DNA from: Hydractinia symbiolongicarpus
Taxonomy: Eukaryota > Cnidaria > Hydrozoa > Anthoathecata > Hydractiniidae
Reading direction: 5' to 3'
Assembly: GCF_029227915.1 (NCBI RefSeq)
Contig: NC_079878.1
Coordinates: 9,424,001-9,488,000 of the forward strand
DNA length: 64,000 bases
Shown here: piece by piece, positions 55,625 through 64,000 of the stretch
How the letters are laid out: each line of letters opens with the position of its first letter
Position numbering within the stretch: position 1 is the first letter of the stretch
Made by a program: the position numbers and the translations under genes
Notes under the pieces: generated by a model
Seen by the model: only the letters and a program-made list of their open reading frames with translations
What the model was told of the DNA's origin: nothing
Database searches by the model: none

Positions 55625-58600
55625 TAAACACTATAATTTTGCCCTCTCCTCACTCCTGTTTCTGAAACGATTTTGTTTCCTTCGGACCTGCCACTTGTAA
55701 AAAGAATTGGTGATCACCCCTTTTTCTTTAATACTCCCACATGGTTTTAGGATGACAGGCCTTGTTTTTATTAGTTTGATTAAGCGAGAAAAAAACACGC
55801 TTTTTTATATAAACAACAATTAAGGCAACACAAGGCTAAAATTCATAGTGTTAAATGAAGTCAAGGCCCAGTCAACTCCCGACCCCGCCGTGGAAATCCT
55901 CCTATCTTTATTATGACTGAGCAGTCGAGAACAACCGATTGGTTTTCGAGGCAAGGAAAAGTATTTTTCAACGCAAACAAGCTTCGGTTCTATTTTAACT
56001 TTTACCAGGAGTCACTGCTTTATTTTGGAAGGTTTTGAGATGTTGTTGGACAAGCTAGCATATTTATATTCTCAAACCATAGTTAGTATTTCATTTAAAT
56101 CACCTTTTCAAAATAGTGAAGACTTCTTAGAGATACCTAGCGTTTTTGTCTTTGTGGAACTAAGAGGTATAACAGTCCATGGGGAGAACTGTACTGTAAT
56201 AGCCGATGCGAAGGATAAATATACAGTACGTACAGTATAGTTTACCACTAGCTAATTATAAAGTAGAGATCTTTTTTGCTTCAATTTCTGCATTTTTCTT
56301 TGGTATCAACTGTAGGCCTTTCTCATGTTCTTCATTCCTGACTACATACACTGACTCCATCTTTTTAATGTTTTTTATTCCATATCCTTAGGGCGTTTTT
56401 ATTTCAAGAGCATTCATAAATTAAATCGGCTAATTACGTAGTATATATGCAGCTAATTATACGATAACAGCCACCATATTTGTTATGATGATGTTGTTGG
56501 AGCCCATGCAGTGTTTTGTAAAGACGGTATTTATCAGTTTAAGCAATAAATATCATTCTTGTGCAGTCGTTTCTTGTTCTTATTTTGTTTTTTATTGAAG
56601 CAGAACATGCTATGAAACAAGATAGATATGGCTAGCTATAAGATTGATATCAAAGAAAAGTGTGGAAATTTAAGCAAAAAGAATCTTCAAAAGTATAACT
56701 AGTCACTTACACGACTAATTAAACTGTATGTACTGTATAATTATCCTGTATCGTCTAACTATTCAAGACAGGCTAAATATCAGTTCTCCCTGACTGGATA
56801 ATGGAGACCCGTTAAACTGTTTTTAACACCATAGCTATAGCAAGCTAAGTACTGCAACCATCTGAATCTAAAAATTAGGGCGACAACAATTTTAATTTAA
56901 TTTTTGATGTTGTGATGTAATATGATGGCGCTACGACAGCAAAAAATTAATATCGCTGAAATGAAGTAGGACAGCAATTTTTAGGAGACTATAAATATTC
57001 CTTCTAAGCAAGTTTTCTAGCAACTCATTTTAAGTCTTGAATTATTATTGAATTATAATATTTCTTTAGTTTTTTTCTTAGAACATTTAATTTATTTTAA
57101 CTTCCGAAGAAGCCAGGTGTTCCATTGTAATTTTAATTATTTAACAAGAAGTTAATAATAAAATAAGTTTAACTCCCAAACTGGCCCAAATTATTTCTGA
57201 ACTTACTAGAATTATTCTCTAAATGCAAAATAGTGCTTTCAGTTGTGCTGAGTTGGCCATAGACGAGTTTCATTGTGACACTCAGGCATCTTTTGGCATC
57301 TACAGGCATATTTTGATCTTAAAATAAAAATATAGTTTGCATGTAGTTTAGATTTAGAACATATATTTATAGGTAAAAAGATGCTATTAGCCACAGTACA
57401 AAAGTTTTAACCATAATTTGACTTTCTTCACTTCACTTCATTAAGGTCTCCATTTTTTTGCCTGCCAATTTTTCTTAATTTTTCTGCACATGTGGAAGAA
57501 TTCTGTAAACGTAAACATTGAAACTCGTCCAAACTTTCAAAGTATAAATATTACAAAGTTTAAATGAATCCTTTTTGAGAACACTACAACAACAAACTTT
57601 CTGCCATTATGTTTTTTGGATTTAAATAAATCATGGTTCAAGTACAGCTAATTTTCATATTTAAAGCTTAGATCGTACAATGGCACAATTTTGCCACTTT
57701 TTACAAAAACATTAGTATTTTGCCTTTCTCTTCGTGTTGCATTGCCCTTCTTTGACTTATTTTAGAGATTAAATATGCTGTATTTGATATGAAAAAAATT
57801 AAATCCTAAATGCCCATGAACCACAGATTTCGTGGAACAATGGGACTCTAAGTGGTTCAATTTGGCCAGTGTATAGGTACAATTTCTAGCCAGATTTTTA
57901 CTGTTAAAAAGAAGCAAGATATTCTGGGTAATCAATGTGACTCACCTTAAAGGGAACCTAAGGTATAAAAATGATGTTTGACTTATATTATATATAGAGC
58001 TAAAAATGTTGGTTAACAAGTCTTTTTAAATTTTTTGATAAGCTCTTTTCGTTCTGAAGATATTCACATTTAAAGAATTGTGGATTTAATTATGCTGCAT
58101 AAACTATGATGTCATATTTAAGTAATAGCAAATTTTGATATTTTCTGTCATCAGTGATTTTAGACCTTTTAAGGGATCAATGCATAGATACTATAAAGGT
58201 GAATTGATTAACATAATTTTTTTCGCAAGTTTGCTCATCCCAGTCTATTTGGTTGTTAACAAGAGAACATAACTAAATTGCTATAGAATTGCTATAATGA
58301 AACTTCAATGGATGAACCCTTTTTAAAATTATTTACATTTGGAAATTATCACTAATGGAAAGCATTAAGATCCTATGGGACGTTTTCTACATGGAAAATT
58401 AGAAGTTAATGGCAAAGGAGAGTATGATGATATGGTCTATAGAATAAAACTATCACCCCAAACACTACCTAAAAGACAAATATTTTCAATTATATAACCC
58501 TTTTTTTTGTCAGTTATGTGTAGGGCTTTTGGGATGCAAGGCTTGATGTCCTCAGCCTTTCTAATTCAAATTTTTTCGAAACTTTATTGTACTGTTTGCG

Positions 58601-59566
58601 TCAGCGTTTACCCATTTCACTCGACAAAAAAATTTGAACTTTATTTTCCAAGCCAGTTTGTTCACATTTAAACTACTTTAATTCTATTTAGGGGAATAAG
58701 AAGAATACTCAGAAACCACTTTATGTTCTGTATTAATTCTTGCATGTAAGGAATACTTTCTATCACTTTTCTATCTATACTTTCTATATATTTACAATAG
58801 TTTAAGGCAATTGAAGGATTTTATAAAATAGCAAAATTTTTTACAACATGAACTTGTTTTTTTACAAATTTTTGCTTGCCGACTTATCTCAGATGTAACT
58901 ATTACTTATTTCAAACATTGAAGTGTTATCTGTTCCTGTATTGTTTATAGGCCTCACAACCTACACAGAAACCTTTGGTTTTCTTTTCTTTGTGTTATTT
59001 CTGTGTATTATTTTAAGTTGTGTTTTTGATGATGTCCTTAATTTATTTATTTTTCAAATTGTGTTTGATGTAAATTTTTGTTACATGTCATTTAACTTCA
59101 TTAGTTCATGTTGTTTATGAAGTTATATTTATAGTCCATTGTGTTATATTTCCATCATGGAAGTTAATGTGTTGTATGTATTTCCTCAGGATATATAGGT
59201 ATTGTGTTGTATTAGTTTATTTGTTATAATTTTAATTGTTTTTTGTAATATGTTTTTGTGTATGTGTTAGTCCTTTATAAAGTAATGTGATTTGTGGAAG
59301 TGGAATATGGACTGTGTTTGAGTAAGATTTCATTTATTTGTTATGCTTCATCTTTTCTTGTTTATTTTTATATTTAGCTTATAGTTTTATATTATTTGTT
59401 TTCGCGTCGTCAATTACCCCTATACAATTTCAGTTTTTTGTTTCTGCTGTTACATTTTCGAAAATCACACATGATAAAATAAGCAATCTTATATTTGCTG
59501 AAAAATTAGCAATTATATTGTTATTTAAAGTAACTGTGAAGGGTTTTAAACCACAGCTAATGTAAT
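55625..59566. other. 4-kb AT-rich spacer, no supported gene
   Basis: Frames are short and low-complexity. The hydrophobic plus-strand frame at 58923-59120 arises from a T-rich strand and has no homology that I recognise. Confidence 0.35.
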
Positions 59567-60271
59567 TACAGTGCCGATCGCGAGTAAAGCTACACATCTT
59601 TGAGAGTACGAGTGCAAATAAATGCGAGTAAAATAGTTCAGAGTGAGAGTACAATGCGAGTGCGAGTAAAATAAACGAGAGTAATCTTTTTAATAACGCG
59701 AGTACGCAATAATTAAACTACCCGCGAGTAAATCTTTAAAAAAATATATCATGTTACTCGCGAGTTATATTAAAGAAAAACATAAGACATTAATTTTAAT
59801 TCACCATTTAATTTTTTTTTAATTTAGTTTATAATTAAAAAATAAATTTTTAAGTTCAACTTTTGTGTCTCTTCTTTAAATGCTTTCGCTACTTTCGTTA
59901 TGTGAAATCACTTCCAGCATGTTCTTTCGCAAACACAGAGTCAGAATGATATCTAATTATAGTTATGGTGATCAATTGCCACATGCAGACTTTGCTTTCT
60001 GAATATTTTTCAACAAACATTGCTTTATAACTCAGACAACAATCTGTATAATTTTAAAATATCGCCGTAGAAACAGGACGTCACTAAGCTTGTTATCTTT
60101 TTGTTTTTGTTGGGATGTTTAAAGATCGAAGCAACAAAATAACGTGAGGGATTTTTTTTATAAAAAAAAACAGTTTAATGTTTAATGATATATTTTTTTA
60201 AAAAAATCTAAAAATAAAAAATATTTACATCTAAAAAAATATTTACAAAAAAGTTATTAACTGAAAGAGTT

Positions 60272-61429
60272 TTATGACTGCAACATGCATGATTTATAAT
60301 TTTTCTTTGTTCTGTTGCTACGTCGTATAAATTCATCAATTGCACGTTGACAGTCCCTCCATGCACCCGGTGCAGCCATGTTGGTTGGATAAAACTTCCA
60401 ACAAAAAGCTTTAACAATATCTTGTTTGTAGCCATCAATCGCAGGTTTTTTAACTCCTCGACAATTTCTTCCTACAAGCTCCTTGTGGTCAAATAATTTA
60501 GCCAGCAACAGATAGCTAAAGTTTTTGAAAGATGTCGCCCCTTGTCTCACTTCATTGGCTATCGGCCAGAATTCGGTCGGAATTTCTATAGTAGGAGCTG
60601 TGTCCACCTTGTATTTTTTTCTATTTAATCTTTCATTTATTTGAAAATCGTCATCATCAATATTCGTCCTCTGCATCGCCTTTAGTGGAGACAACCCCTG
60701 GACTGAAGGTAATGCTTCGTCACTGTCGTCGATAAAGTTTGCGGATAAGGCAATTGCATTCCCTTCCAACGCAGCTAGTCGCTTTTCTAGTCTTTCAATG
60801 ATTTGTCGCATAGCAGCACAATCGCACGTGCACTGCTTTGTTTGCTCGGGATAATTCGGAAAAAGTGTTGTTCTAACGGCAGGTGTTGATTGCAGAGGTC
60901 TGGCTGGTGAAGGCGGAGAAAAAGGTAGGTCGGGAAGAATAGAAGTGGATAGTGTCGAAGTAGGTGGCGAAAATGATGGCAGTGGTTTTCCAGGTGAAAC
61001 CAATAACTTTAGAAAGGAGAATGTGTTTTCAACTTCATCGTTTTGCGTCTTCGGCGTTTCTTCGGCGGTGTTTTCCACTTTATCCTTTGGCGGTTCTTCG
61101 GCGGTGTTTTCTACTTTACCATTTTGTGCCTTCCGCGGTTCTCGTAAAACATCACTAAAATCAACTTGGTAATTTAGTTGTGGGACTTTGTAATTTATTT
61201 CTACTAATGAAGGTTGTCTTTTATCAACAGCTGCACTCTAAAAAGAAGTTTATAATACATAAATTAGATAAAGAATAAAATTTCTGTGCTGATTCTTACG
61301 ACAAATTTTTTATAAACTAACATCCTTTTTGACGAACTTCTTCTGAGGTTTTACTAATGTTTCGCCTGTTGTCCGTTTTTTATTGTTTTTAAACTGAACG
61401 GTAAAAGTTATTTGTATATATACTTTCAT
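60272..61429 (-). CDS. BEN-domain protein carried by a TIR element
   Basis: Exon 1 61429-61322 (MKVYIQITFTVQFK.., 36 codons, ends GAT|GTTAGT) and exon 2 61237-60272 (after TTTTTAG) join in phase 0 to give 357 residues. The middle has two imperfect repeats of VENTAEE, a Pro/Ser-rich stretch (SPPTSTLSTS, PFSPPSPARP) and a short coiled coil (MRQIIERLEKRLAALE) behind a CTCDCAAM cysteine cluster. The C-terminus, from about FWPIANEV to RAIDEFIRR, reads as a BEN domain (LLLAKLFDHKELVGRNCRG, KPAIDGYKQDIVKAFCWKF), a DNA- or protein-binding fold of chromatin regulators. No catalytic residues of a transposase are present. The frame is intact. A role in binding the element's own GCGAGTA-rich ends, or in target choice, is inference. 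Confidence 0.7.
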
Positions 61430-61658
61430 TTTAACAACTAATACATTTTTTACTATACTTTTGTTGTTGTTTGTTTTTTCTCTTTTTATCCTCAATGTTT
61501 TTGATGATATTGAAACGTAGTTCTGGGCACAGACTTTTTATTAATAGGCAAAAAAAAAATTAAAAAAAAACATGTAATCTCTTACTCTCAGTTTTTTTAT
61601 GCCACAATAAATTTGTTTTACTTTCTAAACAACACAGTCTTTTTCACTATTTAAAATT

Positions 61659-61903
61659 AAAGTTTAATTTTTTTAACTTAATTTTTTTAAAGTTTACAAT
61701 ATAATATCTCTCGCAAGAAAAGTTTAATTTTTTTAACTTAATTTTTTTTAAAGTTTACAATTTAATATCTCTCGCAAAAAAAGTTTAATTTTTTTAACCT
61801 AATTTTTTTAAAGTTTACAATTTATTATCTCTCGCAAAAAAAGTTTAATTTTTTTAACTTGATTTTTTTAACGTTTACAATTTAATATCTCTCGCAAAAA
61901 AAT
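61659..61903. repeat. 60-bp tandem repeat, four copies, inside the BEN element
   Basis: Unit AAGTTTAATTTTTTTAACTT..AAAGTTTACAAT..ATCTCTCGCAA. It lies upstream of the BEN gene start, near the right end of the element. Confidence 0.9.
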
Positions 61904-62133
61904 TAAATGTGTTCACGCGCGTATTACTTTGACTTTAAAAACTGTACTTATGTGAGTACACTTGCGAGTAAAAATATAATTAATCATTGAGAGTATGATT
62001 AACAAAAATGCGAGTAATATCATTTTAGTTGTACTCGCGTTGTACTCGGGAGTGAATTACTCGCACTCTCACTGTTTTATTTTTGTACTCTTACTCTCGA
62101 AAATGTGTAGCTTTACTCGCGATCGGCACTGTA

Positions 62134-63174
62134 TTTCTCATAAATAATTAATGTTAAAATTGTTTATTACTGTTGTCTATTCTGTGTGAAAGTTTTGATT
62201 GTTGTTTTATGGTTTTTTAATGAAATTGATTTTTTAAGTGAATTCTTCCATGGCTTTTAATAATTAGTTTCTAAATAATTACTTTTTGTATAAGAACAGG
62301 TTGATGACATCATCAAATATCTTCTCTTATAGATTCTCCCTAATCAAGTGGATTTTTTTTCAGGGCTATTCTACCATTGAATAAAAGCAATTTAAAAGTT
62401 CAATGGTTGACGTCATAAATGCGTATTGTGTATTATAATATACTTGTTGCGTGTAAAGCAACAGGACCAGCAAAGCTAATAGCTTGCTAAAAACTTTTAT
62501 ATGTCTGTCCTTAAGCATAGTTTATACAAATTAATTATACATAAGGAAGAGCCTAAAAAACAAAAACAAAGCCTTTTTTGTGCCTTTGTGCCTCTGTTGT
62601 GGGACTGATGGGGGCAATGCTACCAACTAATGTGGCTTTGAATCTTATATAATAATACGAAAATTCAGTGTGTTTGTGGGGGCAATGGTGACATGCACTT
62701 TTTTCATTACAAATAAAATGAGGAACTATATCTTAATTGCTAAACAGCATTTTGACGTCACATTGCAATGTCGATAATTAGATATTAGACTGCACTTTTA
62801 AGTTTAAGTCAAATAACTTGGAAACGAGTTAAGATAACTGACATTTTCTGCTTGGGTAACTAGGAACCACCTGGGACAAATTTCCTAAAGCTGGGTGAAC
62901 TCACCTGTTTCGGAAGAGACAGATTGATGATGTCATCAAAAATAACTATTTGTCAAATGCAAATGATCCTATACACTTTCTTGATCAGCATTTGAAGCTC
63001 TACAACGGGTAAATAAATTTCTAAGAAAATGATTTTATGTGTATCAACAGTTTATTGTTGACGACGTCAGCAAAATTCAGAATGACAAAACTATTCCATT
63101 GTTTTTCTGCCCTATTGGATTTTTTACTTATCGACTAGTTACTAATAATTAAATTCCTAATATTTATTTTTTAG
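62134..63174. other. Spacer or intron upstream of the methyltransferase-like gene
   Basis: No exon recognised. GATGACATCATCAAA at about 62304 and GATGATGTCATCAAA at about 62928 are similar short words. A branch/polypyrimidine tract and TTTTTAG end at 63174, which could be an acceptor for the exon that starts at 63175. Confidence 0.35.
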
Positions 63175-63210
63175 GCTTTAAGTTTCAAAATTAGTGACTG
63201 ATGTTTCAAC

Positions 63211-64000
63211 ATGGGTGCAGTAAAAATTAAAAGACTTCTCATTATCGGCATTGTATTTGTAATTATCACTTTCTATTTATTTTCGACGCAGTTTAACGCA
63301 AAGAAAGTTGAGCTTGTTAAAGGAAGTTTTATGCAAGTGAATCTCAATATTATAACTAATACAATCTCGAATTGGTTAGGCGAACGTGTCTTAGGCATTT
63401 CATATGAAAAACGGTTCTGCAAGCATGTGACAAAATGGAACAGTAGTAGTAAATATCCGCCAGTAAAGATTGTGGCACAACAGTTAAATATTCATGATGG
63501 TGATAGCATTTTTATTAATGGCCTTCATTGCGGCGAGTGGGCTGTTGCGTTGAAAGGTACCTTTCCAAATATTAAACTGTATGGAGTCGACAAAGACCCT
63601 GATTCTATTGAATATGTACGTAAACTTGTTAATGGAACGTTTGAGATTTCTGAACCATTTGAACTGCATAAATCGAGTTTTACGGTTTCATTTGATCATG
63701 GTATTGTGGATGGAATTATTTCAGTTTATTCACCAGATCTGCAATGCAAAACAGTTAAACAAATGATTCCCATGTTAAAGGCGGGAGGCTCTATGTACAT
63801 TGGTAAAAATTTTGAACAGTGTGAGGAAAAAGCAGTGGAAAGCCAGCTGCTAACATATTTGCATATTCAGGTTCTGTCAGATTGTTATTGGAGCAAGAAA
63901 TGCTTGCATGGACGACCCGATCTTGTTGAGATTTTGTATTCTGAAGAAAGTCGCATGCTGGATGATGAAGTGAAGTCCGAAACTCCCCTCGATTATAAAA
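63211..64000 (+). CDS. Type II membrane protein with SAM-methyltransferase-like fold (5' part)
   Basis: The frame is open from the ATG at 63211 to the window edge, 263 codons. A short basic N-terminus (KIKR) precedes one membrane span (residues 9-24, LLIIGIVFVIITFYLF), so the body should face the secretory lumen. The body follows a Rossmann methyltransferase plan: DSIFINGLHCGEWAVAL (residues 98-114) where motif I is expected, LYGVDKDPDSIEYVRK with D127 ending strand 2, GIVDGIISVYSPD at strand 4 and MLKAGGSMYIGKN at strand 5. Motif I is NGLHCGEW instead of DxGxGxG, so cofactor binding may be altered. Candidate N-glycosylation sites include NSS (79) and NGT (143). The upstream ATG at 63201 is out of frame and stops at once. 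A possible splice acceptor at 63174 suggests a leading non-coding exon. The 3' end lies outside the window; substrate unknown. Confidence 0.75.
   Translation, partial: MGAVKIKRLLIIGIVFVIITFYLFSTQFNAKKVELVKGSFMQVNLNIITNTISNWLGERVLGISYEKRFCKHVTKWNSSSKYPPVKIVAQQLNIHDGDSIFINGLHCGEWAVALKGTFPNIKLYGVDKDPDSIEYVRKLVNGTFEISEPFELHKSSFTVSFDHGIVDGIISVYSPDLQCKTVKQMIPMLKAGGSMYIGKNFEQCEEKAVESQLLTYLHIQVLSDCYWSKKCLHGRPDLVEILYSEESRMLDDEVKSETPLDYK

Larger units (their letters stand above)
59569..62131 (-). mobile_element. TIR element encoding a BEN-domain protein, flanked by TA
   Basis: Termini CAGTGCCGATCGCGAGTAAA and TTTACTCGCGATCGGCACTG are perfect inverses, and the match extends through GCTACACAT (about 29 exact bases, ~45 with mismatches). 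A TA dinucleotide sits at each outer edge, fitting a TA target duplication. Subterminal DNA on both sides is crowded with GCGAGTA / TACTCGC words. The interior encodes one two-exon BEN-domain gene on the minus strand and no DDE transposase. The superfamily is unassigned; CAGT-plus-TA ends resemble Tc1/mariner-like elements. Confidence 0.8.

Noticed and set aside
58923-59120. Hydrophobic frame considered as a mitochondrial insertion
   Set aside because: Composition reflects a T-rich strand; no mitochondrial protein motif is recognisable.

Overview
The window is animal nuclear DNA. It is strongly AT-rich, has short spliceosomal introns, and carries a ciliary gene (IFT43) and two class A GPCRs. 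Many small inverted-repeat elements and several decayed DNA transposons also lie in it. The mix of transposons with HIRAN, BEN and DZIP3-type HEPN genes suggests a cnidarian, possibly a hydrozoan. That placement is inference from pattern recognition; no search was run.

Layout. 1-5 kb holds a large intact single-exon gene with three zinc fingers and a DDE-like core, probably transposon-derived, followed by a 21-bp minisatellite. 6-15 kb holds two related GPCR genes on the minus strand, with small inverted-repeat elements between and beyond them. 15-31 kb is gene-poor: minisatellites, copies of an AACCTCGTTCCCAGGG-type MITE, an ACGTC-rich foldback element at 22.9-24.7 kb, and decayed coding relics at 26.6-27.6 kb, one of them a Penelope-like reverse transcriptase. 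31.9-33.1 kb is a two-exon minus-strand gene of unknown family with a PP1-docking-like motif and an upstream cluster of CRE sites. 33.4-36.1 kb is a broken pogo/Tigger transposon whose intron contains a HIRAN-domain ORF on the opposite strand. 38.7-46.1 kb is IFT43 on the plus strand in nine exons.

46.9-51.9 kb is a nearly complete MULE (Mutator-like) transposon. It has 120-bp inverted ends and an exact 9-bp target duplication. Splice sites I could phase by eye join an OTU-type cysteine protease domain, an acidic linker and the transposase into one reading frame, broken by a single frameshift. 53.0-53.6 kb is a stand-alone DZIP3-like HEPN ORF. 59.6-62.1 kb is a second TIR element flanked by TA, which encodes a two-exon BEN-domain protein and no recognisable transposase. 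63.2 kb to the end is the 5' part of a type II membrane protein with a methyltransferase fold.

Host genes are sparse: IFT43, the two GPCRs, the methyltransferase-like gene, the CRE-associated gene and perhaps the HEPN ORF. Most other structure comes from mobile elements. The most unusual items are the OTU-MULE gene and the BEN-encoding TIR element.
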